DNA of 64,000 bases from Vibrio variabilis (lineage in GTDB: Bacteria; Pseudomonadota; Gammaproteobacteria; Enterobacterales; Vibrionaceae), in contig NZ_JYJK01000047.1 in NCBI RefSeq assembly GCF_003263785.1, positions 49,801 through 113,800 on the forward strand. Direction: 5' to 3'. How positions within the stretch are numbered: position 1 is the stretch's first letter; the number at the start of each line of letters is the position of its first letter. The position numbers were made by a program, and so were the translations under genes. Shown here piece by piece: positions 38,846 through 50,628 of this stretch. The notes beneath the pieces were generated by a model. It was not told where the DNA came from. It did no database searches and saw nothing but the letters and a program-made list of their open reading frames with translations.

Positions 38846-40377
38846 TTACTTAACGAGAACTTCACCAGACATTTCTGCTGGGATTTCCATGTCAGTCATG
38901 GCAAGCATTGTTGGCGCAAGGTCAGACAGTTTACCGCCTTCTTTGAACTCAACCGCTTTGTCACCAACGTAGATCAGAGGTACTGGTAGGTTAGTGTGAG
39001 CAGTGTGCGTACCGCCAGTCACAGGGTCTACCATCATCTCTGCGTTACCGTGGTCAGCCGTGATCAGCATTTGACCGCCAACTTCTTTGATAGCGTCTAC
39101 GACTTGGCCAACGCTTGCATCTAGAGCTTCGATAGCTTGCTCAGCGGCTTCGTAAACACCTGTGTGACCAACCATGTCTGCGTTTGGATAGTTACAGATG
39201 ATAGTGTCGTACTTACCAGACTTGATAGCGGCAACCATCTTCTCAGTGAGCTCTTCAGAGCTCATTTCTGGCTGTAGGTCGTAAGTCGCCACTTTTGGAG
39301 AAGCAACGAGCTGACGCTCTTCGCCGTCAAATTCGTTCTCAACACCACCGTTGAAGAAGAACGTCACGTGTGCGTATTTCTCTGTTTCAGAGATACGTAG
39401 CTGAGTTTTACCTGCTTTCGATAGCCACTCACCGTACGTGTTCTCAAGAGACGCTGGTGGGAAAGCGATAGATAGCGGGATGTCAGCTGCGTATTGCGTT
39501 AGCATTACGAAGTTGATTGCTGGGAATACTGCGCGCTCAAAGCCATCAAACTCAGGTACGAACGTACGAGTGATTTGACGTGCACGGTCAGCTCGGTAGT
39601 TCATGAAGATAACTGCGTCGCCATCTTGGATCGCTGCGTCTTCTTGACCTTCTGCTTTGATAGCCGTTGCTTTAACGAACTCATCGTTCTCTTCACGAGC
39701 GTAAGCGGCTTCAAGACCGGCTACTGCATTGTCGTAAGTGAACTCAGCTTTGCCTTGAGTCAGCAGGTCGTAAGCAACCTGTACGCGATCCCAGTTGTTA
39801 TCACGATCCATTGCGTAGTAACGACCGATTAGAGAGCTACGCGGCCTTTACCAAGCTCAGCAAATAGCTCGTCGAAACGCTTTAGTGAACCTTCAGCGCT
39901 ACGAGGCGGTGTATCACGGCCGTCTAGGAAGCAGTGTAGGTAGATTTTCTCAGCGCCACGCTCTGCTGCCATTTTCACAGCTGCGTAGATGTGGTCTTCG
40001 TGAGAGTGAACACCACCTGGAGACATAAGACCCATTAGGTGAACCGCTTTACCTGCAGCCACTGCTTTGTCGATAGCAGCAACAAGCGCTTCGTTCTGAG
40101 AGAACTCACCGTCAGCGATGGATTTAGTGATGCGAGTTAGGTCTTGGTATACCACACGACCTGCGCCGATGTTGGTGTGACCTACTTCTGAGTTACCCAT
40201 TTGACCGTCTGGTAGACCCACGTCCATACCAGAAGCCGAAATAAGAGTGCGTGGGTTGTTTGCCCACAAGCCATCCATTACTGGAGTTTTTGCGTTGTTG
40301 ATTGCGTTGCTTGCGTTGTCTTCACGGTAACCCCAACCGTCAAGAATCACTAGAGCCATTGGCTTCTTAGCTGACAT
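38846..40377 (-). CDS. gpmI: 2,3-bisphosphoglycerate-independent phosphoglycerate mutase (one frameshift near 39837)
   Basis: GpmI interconverts 3- and 2-phosphoglycerate using two Mn2+ ions. The first frame runs from [20 protein letters not shown] through the catalytic serine motif [12 protein letters not shown] to GKGRVA. The second resumes [18 protein letters not shown] and includes [11 protein letters not shown]. Adding one base at GTAGCTCTC near 39837 restores about 510 residues. Metal ligands (DGWG, DGRDTPP, ADHGN) are all present. The break disrupts a central glycolytic enzyme and is therefore likely a sequence error. Confidence 0.92.
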
Positions 40378-40801
40378 AGTTATAACCTCGTCAAATCGAT
40401 AGTAACTTTACAGAAAACAAATTAGCGTAATTTTACTACACTTTTTACCCATAACTGTAGTGGCAGATCAAATAATGTTTGTGATTACCGTTGCTGGGTT
40501 ACAGTTTTATCTAGCTGATTCGTCTGTTTGTTCTCTGCGTGAGGTAATCATAGACGCTATTTTCGTCAGGTACCTCGGCTTTATCTCTATTATTACGTCG
40601 AGTTTGGTCGCTTTGACTAATCGGTTTTTTCTATCTTTGTGATAGCGTTCTCTGTGATAGCGTTGAGCATCTTGGCGTGAAACCAAGCGAGGAGAAGGAT
40701 CCCAATTCTCTGCTCGAAACATTTTCCCCTCTCGCCACGGCGAGGCTAAGCCGCTATACTCCTCGACTGATTTAATGTTCAACTATCTAAGAGCACAAGT
40801 G
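40378..40801. other. Divergent gpmI/yibN intergenic region with a short direct repeat
   Basis: The 424-bp gap should hold both promoters. The only structure I see is a direct repeat, TGTGATAGCGTT at 40638-40649 and again at 40653-40664 (15-bp period). The minus-strand open frame 40507-40782 looks like chance. Confidence 0.4.
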
Positions 40802-41236
40802 ATGCAAGAGTATTTAGAATTTTTCCAACAGAACATGATCATGGCGCTAGTGTGGGTTGCACTATTTGTTGCTCTGATCGCTAACATCTTTAAATCAGCG
40901 AATGCCGCATACAAAGAAGTGTCTGCAGCACAAGTGACTCACATGATGAACCGCGAGAACGGCATTGTGGTGGACATTCGTTCAAAAGACGAATTCAAGC
41001 GTGGTCATATTACTGACGCACTTCACGTTTTACCATCTGATATCAAAGCGGGTTCTTTCGGTAGCCTTGAAAACCACAAATCAGACCCAATCATTGTGGT
41101 ATGTAAGACTGGTCAAACGGCGCAAGAGAGCGCGAACTTGCTTGCAAAAGCAGGGTTTGAAAAAGTTTACTTGCTGAAAAATGGTCTAGTGGCTTGGAGC
41201 GAAGCAAACCTTCCACTGATTAAAGGCAAAAAATAA
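40802..41236 (+). CDS. yibN: Rhodanese-like membrane protein YibN
   Basis: The 144-residue protein begins MQEYLEFFQQNMIMALVW and has one N-terminal TM segment (about 12-30). A rhodanese domain (about 45-140) follows with the active-site loop VVCKTGQTAQES (Cys in the persulfide position). The ATG at 40802 matches E. coli YibN; the frame is open upstream. The yibN-secB-gpsA-cysE order is conserved with enterobacteria except that grxC is missing between yibN and secB. Confidence 0.85.
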   Translation: MQEYLEFFQQNMIMALVWVALFVALIANIFKSANAAYKEVSAAQVTHMMNRENGIVVDIRSKDEFKRGHITDALHVLPSDIKAGSFGSLENHKSDPIIVVCKTGQTAQESANLLAKAGFEKVYLLKNGLVAWSEANLPLIKGKK

Positions 41237-41394
41237 AACAGAATTTTGAGTAATTTCGCGGCAGTTATGACCAAGGGATGTGATAAATGCCACGGGAATT
41301 CAAGGCTCGCCTAGTCATCAAACATCGGCTCGGCTAGTCTGCAACAAAACTCATTAACGTTTTGACAAATTTAGACGTATTTAAGGAAATCATC

Positions 41395-41862
41395 ATGGCT
41401 GAAGCAGCTCCACAAGAAGCACAACAAAACTTCGCAATCCAACGCATCTTTCTAAAAGACGTATCCTTTGAGGCGCCAAACTCGCCAGATATGTTCCAGA
41501 AAGATTGGAACCCAGATGTTAAGCTAGATCTTGACACTCAAAGCCGTGAGCTAGGTCAAGGCGTATACGAAGTAGTTCTTCGCCTGACAGTGACTGTGAA
41601 AAACGCAGAAGAAACGGCGTTCCTATGTGAAGTACAACAAGGTGGTATCTTCACTGCAGAGCAAATGGAAGCAGGTCAACTTGCACACTGCCTAGGTGCA
41701 TTCTGCCCGAACATTCTATTCCCGTACGCTCGTGAAACTATCTCAAGCCTAACGATGAAAGGTACGTTCCCACAACTGAACCTAGCGCCAGTTAACTTTG
41801 ACGCACTGTTCATGAACTACCTACAGCAGCAAGCTCAGCAAGAAGGTCAAGCGGAAGCTTAA
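41395..41862 (+). CDS. secB: Protein-export chaperone SecB
   Basis: The 155-residue protein ([20 protein letters not shown] onward) has the SecB core [11 protein letters not shown] and the conserved [17 protein letters not shown]. SecB tetramers hold preproteins unfolded and hand them to SecA. The ATG at 41395 has AAGGA upstream. A hairpin after it and gpsA 183 bp later suggest separate or partial read-through transcription. Confidence 0.96.
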   Translation: MAEAAPQEAQQNFAIQRIFLKDVSFEAPNSPDMFQKDWNPDVKLDLDTQSRELGQGVYEVVLRLTVTVKNAEETAFLCEVQQGGIFTAEQMEAGQLAHCLGAFCPNILFPYARETISSLTMKGTFPQLNLAPVNFDALFMNYLQQQAQQEGQAEA

Positions 41863-41905
41863 TCTCGCTTGCAGAGTAACTCTGCGAGAAAGAGTGGATG
41901 TTTTG

Positions 41906-41938
41906 AAAATGCACAGCGCATCGCGATGTGCATTTTTT
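41906..41938 (+). terminator. Terminator after secB
   Basis: AAAATGCACA and TGTGCATTTT (ends at 41906 and 41936) enclose a GC-rich loop with a CATCGCGATG palindrome, then TT. Confidence 0.75.
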
Positions 41939-41954
41939 ATTGGCATACAGTAAC

Positions 41955-42006
41955 TTATACCCAAGTCGTCTTGAGTGGCTACACTTTGAGGGTTACTTGG
42001 GTATAA
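41955..42006. repeat. REP-like palindromic intergenic element
   Basis: TTATACCCAAGT (41955-41966) is the exact complement of ACTTGGGTATAA (41995-42006), with 28 bp between. I recall similar ACCCAAG...CTTGGGT elements as abundant in Vibrio intergenic regions, but only this copy is in the window. It lies 38 bp before the gpsA start and could fold in the mRNA leader. Confidence 0.6.
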
Positions 42007-42044
42007 CAACGAAACGCAATCATACCGACAAATTGGGTGGTGTT

Positions 42045-43067
42045 ATGAATAACGCATATGGAAAAGAAATCGCAATGACTGTATTGGGCGCTGGCTCTTA
42101 CGGCACCTCTTTGGCGATTTCGCTTGCGAGAAACGGCGCGAATGTGGTGATTTGGGGACACGAACCAGAGCACATGGCGAAGCTAGAAGCGGATCGTGCT
42201 AACCACGAATTCCTACCGGGCATTGAGTTTCCGGAGTCTCTGATTGTTGAATCCGATCTCAACAAAGCGGTACAAGCGAGCCGTGATTTGCTGGTTGTGG
42301 TACCAAGCCACGTATTTGGTATCGTTTTGAACAGTGTCAAACCACACTTGCGAGATGACAGTCGTATTTGCTGGGCAACCAAGGGCCTAGAGCCTGAAAC
42401 CGGTCGTCTACTTAAAGATGTCGCCCACGACATCATTGGTGAAGAATACCCGTTAGCAGTATTGTCCGGTCCAACGTTTGCTAAAGAGCTGGCGGCTGGT
42501 CTGCCAACGGCGATCGCCGTTGCCTCTCCAGATGCGCAGTTTGTGGCGGATCTACAAGAGAAGATCCACTGCAGCAAAACCTTCCGCGTGTATGCCAACG
42601 ATGACTTTACTGGCATGCAGCTTGGTGGTGCGGTGAAGAATGTTATCGCCATTGGCGCTGGTATGTCTGATGGCATCGGCTTTGGTGCCAATGCCCGTAC
42701 GGCTCTGATCACTCGTGGCCTTGCGGAAATGACCCGTCTTGGCGCTGCACTAGGTGCGAAGCAAGATACCTTTATGGGTATGGCAGGGCTGGGTGATTTG
42801 GTACTGACCTGTACTGATAACCAATCGCGTAACCGCCGTTTTGGTCTGGCTTTGGGGCAAGGCAAGGATGTGGACACCGCACAGGCAGACATTGGTCAGG
42901 TAGTAGAAGGCTATCGCAACACCAAAGAGGTGTGGCTACTGTCGCAGCGCATGGGTGTGGAGATGCCAATTGTTGACCAAATCTATCAAGTATTGTATCA
43001 AGGGAAAGATGCGCGTTTAGCCGCGCAAGACCTCCTTGCAAGGGACAAGAAAGCCGAGCAGCAATAA
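42045..43067 (+). CDS. gpsA: Glycerol-3-phosphate dehydrogenase [NAD(P)+]
   Basis: GpsA reduces dihydroxyacetone phosphate to glycerol-3-phosphate for phospholipids. From ATG 42045 there are 340 residues, with the dinucleotide-binding [12 protein letters not shown], the [10 protein letters not shown] loop and the catalytic Lys in [13 protein letters not shown]. Open sequence upstream (from 41928) covers the palindrome and is unlikely to be translated. Confidence 0.95.
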   Translation: MNNAYGKEIAMTVLGAGSYGTSLAISLARNGANVVIWGHEPEHMAKLEADRANHEFLPGIEFPESLIVESDLNKAVQASRDLLVVVPSHVFGIVLNSVKPHLRDDSRICWATKGLEPETGRLLKDVAHDIIGEEYPLAVLSGPTFAKELAAGLPTAIAVASPDAQFVADLQEKIHCSKTFRVYANDDFTGMQLGGAVKNVIAIGAGMSDGIGFGANARTALITRGLAEMTRLGAALGAKQDTFMGMAGLGDLVLTCTDNQSRNRRFGLALGQGKDVDTAQADIGQVVEGYRNTKEVWLLSQRMGVEMPIVDQIYQVLYQGKDARLAAQDLLARDKKAEQQ

Positions 43068-43107
43068 TCGCTCGACGGATAACTGACTATCCATCGTAGG
43101 ATCGAAA

Positions 43108-43929
43108 ATGAAACACTGTGAAAAACAAAATGTCTGGGAGTGCATTGTCAGAGAAGCCCGAGAGCAGGCCGAGCAAGAGCCGATGCTGGCGAGTTTCTAT
43201 CATGCCACCATTATTAACCACGAAAGCTTTGGTGCAGCGCTAAGCTACATCCTTGCCAATAAGCTTAAGACGGCCTCTATGCCGGCTATGGCAGTGCGCG
43301 AAGTGGTGGAACAAGCGTTTAACGCTGACCCTACCATCACCGATGCGGCGGCGTGTGACATTTGTGCCACGGTGAATCGAGATCCTGCGGTCTCTATGTA
43401 CTCGATGCCACTACTGTACTTAAAGGGCTATCACGCTCTACAAGGATATCGTGTTGCCAACTGGCTGTGGTCTCAAGGCCGTAATGCTCTGGCAACGTAC
43501 CTTCAAAACCAAATCTCGGTCGCGTGTCAGGTGGACATCCACCCGGCGGCTCGTATCGGTAAAGGCATCATGCTCGACCATGCGACAGGCATCGTCATTG
43601 GTGAAACGGCCGTGGTGGAGAACGATGTTTCTATCCTACAGAACGTAACACTTGGCGGTACCGGTAAAGAGTGCGGCGACCGACATCCGAAGATCCGCGA
43701 AGGCGTTATGATTGGTGCTGGTGCTAAGATCCTCGGTAATATCGAAGTGGGTAAAGGCGCTAAGATTGGTTCTTGTTCTGTAGTGCTTCAGCCAGTGCCT
43801 CCGCATACTACGGCAGCGGGCGTTCCGGCGAAGATCGTCGGCAAGCCGAAAACGGATATGCCATCGCTGGATATGGATCAGCAGTTTAACGGCAAGTCAC
43901 AGACCTTTATGGGCGGTGATGGTATCTAA
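43108..43929 (+). CDS. cysE: Serine O-acetyltransferase
   Basis: The 273-residue enzyme acetylates serine with acetyl-CoA, the first step of cysteine synthesis. An N-terminal helical domain (about 1-140) precedes left-handed beta-helix hexapeptide repeats (IGKGIMLDHATGIVIGETAV, then GTGKECGDRHPKI). The C-terminal tail after residue 245 is where cysteine feedback and CysK binding normally occur; it ends in GGDGI, and a terminal Ile is required for CysK binding in known enzymes. It follows gpsA by 40 bp. Confidence 0.95.
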   Translation: MKHCEKQNVWECIVREAREQAEQEPMLASFYHATIINHESFGAALSYILANKLKTASMPAMAVREVVEQAFNADPTITDAAACDICATVNRDPAVSMYSMPLLYLKGYHALQGYRVANWLWSQGRNALATYLQNQISVACQVDIHPAARIGKGIMLDHATGIVIGETAVVENDVSILQNVTLGGTGKECGDRHPKIREGVMIGAGAKILGNIEVGKGAKIGSCSVVLQPVPPHTTAAGVPAKIVGKPKTDMPSLDMDQQFNGKSQTFMGGDGI

Positions 43930-43953
43930 CTGATAGCCGACGCAGAATGCTAG

Positions 43954-43980
43954 AAAGCCAAGGCAATGCCTTGGCTTTTT
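43954..43980. terminator. Bidirectional terminator cysE / MATE gene
   Basis: AAAGCCAAGGC (43954-43964) pairs with GCCTTGGCTTT (43968-43978) around AAT, with T residues on the plus strand and A residues at the other side. Confidence 0.9.
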
Positions 43981-43982
43981 GT

Positions 43983-45328
43983 CTATTTGGCCAATGAAGG
44001 CAGATGTTTTCGCCTCACCGACAGTGCATACAAGTAGGCAAGCACGCCACCAGTGACATTCCCTAAAGCCACACCAATAAACATCCCCTCGACACCATAC
44101 AGCATGCTACCCAGAGCGGCGGCTGGAAGCGTAAACACAAACAGCCTCATGGCACTCCACATGAACGCTTTGTTGGGTTCATGCAGCGCGTTCATTCCAC
44201 TGCCAAGCATCATGATGATGCCCTGAAAGCCGTAGCTAAATGGCACCACGAGCAGGTAATGCCAAAGGATATCTCGCACCGTTTGTTCTTGAGAAAATAG
44301 CGCAGAGATTGGAATGCTGAGCGGCACCATCATCACAAAGACCAGCAATTGAAACAGCAGCGAAAAACGCATACTGAGGAATAGCCCCGCGAAGCTGCGC
44401 TGTGGCTGCTTGGCACCAAAGTTTTGCGACATAAATGGCGTTAAGGCTGAGCTGAGTGATATCAGCACTAAGATAAGAATCGACTCAACACGCTGCGCCG
44501 CCCCATAGGCAGCCACGGCCGCTGTGCCATGAACAGAAAGCATCTTCATTAAGATTGCCCTGAGATTGGCGACATCGCTGTCGACAAACCAGAAGGCATG
44601 CCAATACGTAGGATCGCAATCCAATCTTGCCAAAGCTGCGAAGGTTTGAGTTGGCCGAGTAGCTTTTCTCGCTTGGTGAGTACATACAGCGAACCAGTCA
44701 GGGCTCCTAGCCAAGCGATACCACTCGCAATTGCAGCACCTTGAATGCCAAGCTCAGGAAACGGACCGATACCAAAAATCAGCAGTGGGTCGAGCAGGCC
44801 ATTAATAAAGCCTGACAGCATCATGATCTTAGCCGGTGTTTTGGTATCGCCAGTGGCGCGAATGGCGCTGTTGCCCGCCATAGGGATCACCAACAGTGGC
44901 ACAGTGAAGTACCAGATCACCATGTACTCTCGGATCAGCGGGATAATGTCATCGCTGGCACCCAATAGCTTGAATAGTGGCTCAATGGTGTAAAGACCTA
45001 AGGTGGAAGCCAACATGACCAAAACCACGGCCAGCAACAAGCCATGGGTGGAGAAACGCGCCGCATGTTGGGTATTGCCCTGACCAAGCAAGCGTCCGAT
45101 ATTGGTGGACAGCCCCATACCAATCCCCATGGTGATGCAGTTAACACCAAAGGTCACAGGGAAAGTGAAGCTAATAGCCGCGAGGGCTTGGGTTCCAAGC
45201 AGCGAGATAAAGAAGGTATCGACAAGGTTGAATGCCAGTATCGCCACCATGCCAAAGACCATAGGCACGGTCATATTTCGAAGCACAGTGGATATCGGCG
45301 CGGACAGCAGGCCGTGTTTGTCTTGCAT
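43983..45328 (-). CDS. MATE family multidrug/Na+ efflux transporter (one frameshift near 44559)
   Basis: The 448-residue protein is restored when one base is added to the CCC at 44558-44560 (coding TCAGGGCAATC to TCAGGGGCAATC). Twelve TM segments can be traced in two similar halves, with NLVDTFFISLLGTQALAAIS in the first and SALTPFMSQNFGAKQPQRSF in the second, both MATE hallmarks. It likely exports cationic compounds by Na+ or H+ antiport. The substrate is unknown; several MATE paralogues exist in Vibrio. Confidence 0.85.
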
Positions 45329-45466
45329 GGCATTCTAAGCTTGGTAAACAGGTGGCTAGAATACAGTAATTAACCCGTTGGTGCGACAACCGACGCGCGC
45401 CGGCTCAGGTTTCGCAACCCAATCTTAAATTTCGTTATTTTTGTCACAATTTTTTGGCATCCTCCC

Positions 45467-45495
45467 CTTGGGATCGCCAAAAACGCCCCCAACAT
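45467..45495 (+). promoter_or_regulatory. Possible sigma-32 heat-shock promoter of groESL
   Basis: CTTGGG (45467-45472) and CCCCCAACAT (45486-45495) are 13 bp apart, close to the sigma-32 consensus CTTGAA-N13-17-CCCCATNT. It would give a leader of about 60 nt before groES. Confidence 0.45.
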
Positions 45496-45560
45496 ATTCA
45501 ACACAAGGCCTTGAAGGCAACCTAATAAGCTAAATGGAAAATAATCAGGAGAATCGACCG

Positions 45561-45851
45561 ATGAATATCCGTCCTCTACACGACCGAGTTATCGTTGAGC
45601 GCCAAGAAGTTGAATCTAAATCTGCTGGTGGCATCGTTTTAACTGGTTCTGCGGCAGAAAAATCAACACGTGGTACAGTTCTGGCTGTGGGCAAAGGCCG
45701 CATCCTAGAAAACGGCACTGTACAGCCGCTAGACGTGAAAGTAGGTGATACGGTGATCTTTGCTGAAGGCTACGGCACTAAGACAGAAAAGATCGACGGT
45801 AAAGAAGTTCTGATCATGTCTGAAAACGACATCATGGCTATCGTTGAATAA
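45561..45851 (+). CDS. groES: Co-chaperonin GroES
   Basis: The 96-residue protein has the mobile loop [14 protein letters not shown] and the conserved [18 protein letters not shown] start. It caps the GroEL ring. The ATG at 45561 has AGGAG 8 nt upstream. groEL begins 68 bp later. Confidence 0.97.
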   Translation: MNIRPLHDRVIVERQEVESKSAGGIVLTGSAAEKSTRGTVLAVGKGRILENGTVQPLDVKVGDTVIFAEGYGTKTEKIDGKEVLIMSENDIMAIVE

Positions 45852-45883
45852 TTAAGTAGACGTTGAGTAATTTTTTACTCTAA

Positions 45884-47557
<1,674 letters not shown>

Positions 47558-47576
47558 TCCATCAGAGGATTCTGAC

Positions 47577-47607
47577 AAAGCCGAAGGGAAACCTTCGGCT
47601 TTTTTTG
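47577..47607 (+). terminator. Terminator after groEL
   Basis: AAAGCCGAAGG (47577-47587) pairs with CCTTCGGCTTT (47592-47602) around GAAA, followed by T residues. Confidence 0.92.
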
Positions 47608-47743
47608 TGCTTGCTTCATAATTAACCAATATTTCGTGAGAGTGTTGCAGGATATGACAAATCTCTGACAAAACCTATGGTCAGCGTCACTAGCATCACC
47701 TAAACTTATCAGTTGACAATAAAAAAAGTCAGTGGAGACTATT

Positions 47744-48307
47744 ATGAAAAAGGCAGTAGCAGTATTAGCAGTGGCAGCAGCAATGGCATCACCATTGGCG
47801 CTTGCTGAAAGCACTCCAGTGATGTTCTCATCACTAAACGGTTTCAACGCACCTGATGCAAATGCAGTAGGTGGCGTACGTCTGGCGGTTCTTCACGGTC
47901 AAGTGAACGAAGTGAAAGGTGTGGATTTCTCTGTACTAGGTATGTCGGAAACTCAACGTACAACCGGTGTGAACTTCGGTCTGTTCTTTGGTGCTTCTAA
48001 AGTGACTCAAGAAATGAAAGGTGCTTCTCTAGGTATCTTCAACTGGAACACAGGTAAAACGACGGGTGTGAACCTTGCGGCAGTGAACGTGACTAACGAT
48101 GTAAAAGGTCTTAACTGGAGTGCGGTGAACTACTCTGAAGGCTACACAATGGCCGACATTGGTATCGCGAGCTTCTCAAACAAGTCTAACTTCCAGTTTG
48201 GTCTTTTCAACAAGACAAACAACATCGATGGCGTACAGATTGGTCTAATCAACTGTGCAGACAACGGTTTCTTTAAGTGTTTCCCAATCATTAACTTTGC
48301 GAAGTAA
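47744..48307 (+). CDS. Secreted repeat protein, LA_2272-like surface repeats
   Basis: The 187-residue precursor has a signal peptide (MKKAVAVLAVAAAMASPLALA) and then about eight loose repeats of roughly 20 residues. They have the pattern G-hydrophobic-x-hydrophobic-(S/A/G)-hydrophobic-x-N/S, for example GVDFSVLGMS, GVNFGLFFGA, GASLGIFNWN, GVNLAAVNVT, GLNWSAVNYS, NFQFGLFNKT and GVQIGLINCA. This resembles the repeat motif of LA_2272-type surface proteins and suggests a regular beta fold. Two Cys near the end (NCADNGFFKCF) could form a disulfide. GGAG precedes the ATG. It is a single gene after groEL; no function is known. Confidence 0.7.
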   Translation: MKKAVAVLAVAAAMASPLALAESTPVMFSSLNGFNAPDANAVGGVRLAVLHGQVNEVKGVDFSVLGMSETQRTTGVNFGLFFGASKVTQEMKGASLGIFNWNTGKTTGVNLAAVNVTNDVKGLNWSAVNYSEGYTMADIGIASFSNKSNFQFGLFNKTNNIDGVQIGLINCADNGFFKCFPIINFAK

Positions 48308-48340
48308 TTCAGACTCTAATTTAGAGCGTTAGAATTCGAT

Positions 48341-48363
48341 AAAGCCCTGCATACGCAGGGCTT
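48341..48363. terminator. Bidirectional terminator
   Basis: AAAGCCCTGC (48341-48350) pairs with GCAGGGCTT (48355-48363) around ATAC, between the repeat-protein gene and the convergent MgtC-family gene. Confidence 0.8.
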
Positions 48364-48364
48364 G

Positions 48365-48845
48365 TTATTTTCTCATTCGGTTGCGGTTTTGCATGGTTTG
48401 GTGCACACCACGTCGTAGGCTCTTAAAGCTGCTTTCAATCTTATCGACACCAAGTAGTACCGTTAGTGCTAACACCGTTAAGATCACCGATTCTTTGTGA
48501 TGCCCCAGCCCTATCATCATGCCTAGACCGGCCAACACCCAGATCACCGCAGCCGACGTCACCCCATGGATTTTACCGTCTTGAGTCATCATCACCCCTG
48601 CACCCAAAAAGCCCACACCAGTAATGATTTGACCGAGCACGCGCGCTTGATCGAGCGTGTTGGGAGAGAGCGATACCGCCATAGACATAAACAGGTAGGT
48701 GCCTGAGACGATCAAGATAGCGGTGCGAATGCCCACAGGTTTACCGCGAGTTTGGCGTTCAAGCCTATAAGGGCGCCATTAATCATACAGGCCCCAAAGC
48801 TTGCCATGAGAATGGTCCCATATCGAGTAGTTGTGTCAGTTCCAC
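48365..48845 (-). CDS. MgtC/SapB family membrane protein (two frameshifts near 48818 and 48760)
   Basis: A GTG start at 48845 has a strong AGGAGG 4 nt upstream. The coding text is restored to about 160 residues when one G is added at 48817-48819 (ATGGGACC to ATGGGGACC) and one near 48760 (TTGAACGCC to TTGGAACGCC). It then reads ILMASFGACMINGALIGLER and QTRGKPVGIRTAILI, the MgtC signature, and continues with TGVGFLGAGVMM. Five TM segments are expected. MgtC-family proteins help growth in low Mg2+ and modulate the F-ATPase in pathogens. The role here is unproven, and no mgtA-type pump is nearby. Confidence 0.8.
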
Positions 48846-48922
48846 ATTGCCTCCTAAAAAGCGCAGTATCTGACTAAAAGACCGCCTGATCGAACAAAAT
48901 CATTTTATCGAGACGGAAAAAA

Positions 48923-49944
48923 TTACTCGAGATGCAGATCAAGTGGCGTTTTACTCGCCTTGCCGCCTTCTTCTCGCATGAGTTTAGGTACAAGATACCC
49001 TGACACACGCGCAATCAGACCTTGGATGATCGCTTTCGCTTGTTCATCACTGATGTAGAAATGCGCTGCACCTTGTACTTTATCGAGTACATGCAGGTAA
49101 TACGGCAGAATTCCTGCGCCAAACAGCGCGTGACTGAGCTCGAACTGAGCCTCCACGCTATCGTTGACGCCTTTGAGCAGGACGCTTGATTGAGGAGTGT
49201 CGTACCACTCGCTTTAATACGCGCCATCGCTAGCTTGAACTCATTATCTATCTCGTTGGCATGGTTGATATGAGTGACCAGTACAGGATTGAGACGAGTG
49301 TTTGCGAGCAAGTGGCAAAGCTGCTCTGTAATTCGCGCCGGTATCACGACCGGAAGGCGAGAATGAATGCGAAGCGTTTTAAGGTGTGGGATCTGTTCAG
49401 CACGTTCAATCAGCCAACTCAGTTCACTGTCTTTGGCCATCAATGGATCGCCGCCAGATAAGATGAGCTCATCAATTTCCGGTTTGTCAGAGATGTAGTC
49501 GAGCGCCTGTTGCCAGTTCTCTTTGCCACCCTTGTTCTCGTTGTACGGGAAATGGCGGCGAAAGCAGTAGCGACAGTTCACCGCACAGCCTCCTTTTACA
49601 ATCATCAAAGCACGATTGTGGTATTTGTGTAGCAGGCCAGGTACCGCGTTATCTTGCTCTTCGAGCGGGTCTTCTGAATAGCCATCGTGGACTTCAAACT
49701 CTTGGCTAAGAGGCAACACCTGTCTAAGCAAAGGATCGTACGGGTTGCCTTTTTCCATGCGATCGACAAAGCTTTGAGGAACGCGCATGGGAAACAAACG
49801 TCTTGCCTTAAGTCCGTTTTCCCAAGGGGTCGCCTCAATTTCTAACTGCTCAAGCAGTTTGTAAGGGTCTGAGATCGCATTCGATAGCTGTTTGAGCCAG
49901 TTTTGCTCAACAGAAACAAGATTTCGGGTTATGATAGGCGACAT
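48923..49944 (-). CDS. epmB: EF-P lysyl modification enzyme EpmB (L-lysine 2,3-aminomutase), one frameshift near 49187
   Basis: EpmB is a radical-SAM, PLP-dependent aminomutase that converts (S)-alpha-lysine to (R)-beta-lysine for EF-P. The N-terminal frame shows the radical-SAM CRYCFRRHFPYNENKGG and SGGDPLM. The C-terminal frame shows SVLLKGVND-like text and FGAGILPYYLHVLDKVQGAA, with the PLP lysine region following. One base added at CAAGCGTCC near 49187 joins them into about 340 residues. ATG 49944 is preferred over the upstream GTG 49965. It diverges from efp with only 33 bp between start codons. Confidence 0.9.
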
Positions 49945-49977
49945 TAAATTTAACTCGAAGAACACTAAGAGGATACA

Positions 49978-50544
49978 ATGGCTACTGTTAGCACCAATGA
50001 ATTTAAAGGCGGTCTTAAACTAATGCTGGACAACGAGCCTTGCGTAATTCTAGAAAATGAATACGTGAAGCCAGGTAAAGGTCAAGCGTTCAACCGCGTT
50101 AAAATTCGTAAGCTACTGTCTGGTAAAGTTCTAGAGAAAACCTTCAAGTCTGGCGAAACTGTTGAAGTTGCTGACGTGATGGATATCGACCTAGATTACC
50201 TATACACAGATGGTGAATTCTACCACTTTATGAACAGCGAAACATTCGAACAGATCGCTGCAGACGTTAAAGCGGTTGGCGACAACGCGAAATGGTTGGT
50301 AGAAAACAACACTTGTATGATTACTCTTTGGAATGGTAACCCAATTACTGTGACTCCGCCTAACTTTGTTGAGCTAGAAGTAACAGAAACGGATCCAGGT
50401 CTGAAAGGTGATACACAAGGTACTGGTGGTAAGCCTGCAACACTAACAACTGGTGCTGTGGTACGTGTACCGCTATTTATCCAGATTGGTGAAGTGATCA
50501 AAGTTGATACTCGTACTGCGGAATACGTAGGTCGCGTTAAGTAA
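49978..50544 (+). CDS. efp: Elongation factor P
   Basis: EF-P (188 residues) rescues ribosomes stalled at polyproline stretches. The site of beta-lysylation, Lys34, is visible in [10 protein letters not shown]. Three beta-barrel domains are expected and length is typical. AAGAGG precedes the ATG. Both modification enzymes, EpmB (adjacent, divergent) and EpmA (6.7 kb downstream), are in the window. Confidence 0.97.
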   Translation: MATVSTNEFKGGLKLMLDNEPCVILENEYVKPGKGQAFNRVKIRKLLSGKVLEKTFKSGETVEVADVMDIDLDYLYTDGEFYHFMNSETFEQIAADVKAVGDNAKWLVENNTCMITLWNGNPITVTPPNFVELEVTETDPGLKGDTQGTGGKPATLTTGAVVRVPLFIQIGEVIKVDTRTAEYVGRVK

Positions 50545-50565
50545 TCAGCTTAAAGTGAAGAATTT

Positions 50566-50593
50566 AAAAGGTCGCCAAATGGCGACCTTTTTT
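50566..50593 (+). terminator. Terminator after efp
   Basis: AAAAGGTCGCC (50566-50576) pairs with GGCGACCTTTT (50581-50591) around AAAT, then T residues. Confidence 0.9.
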
Positions 50594-50628
50594 GTATTTG
50601 ATGCAAAGCAAAGTTGCTAGGCAGACGG

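Noticed and set aside
40507..40782. 91-residue minus-strand open frame between gpmI and yibN
   Set aside because: It has no Shine-Dalgarno, a low-complexity Arg/His composition caused by a short direct repeat, and no family resemblance.
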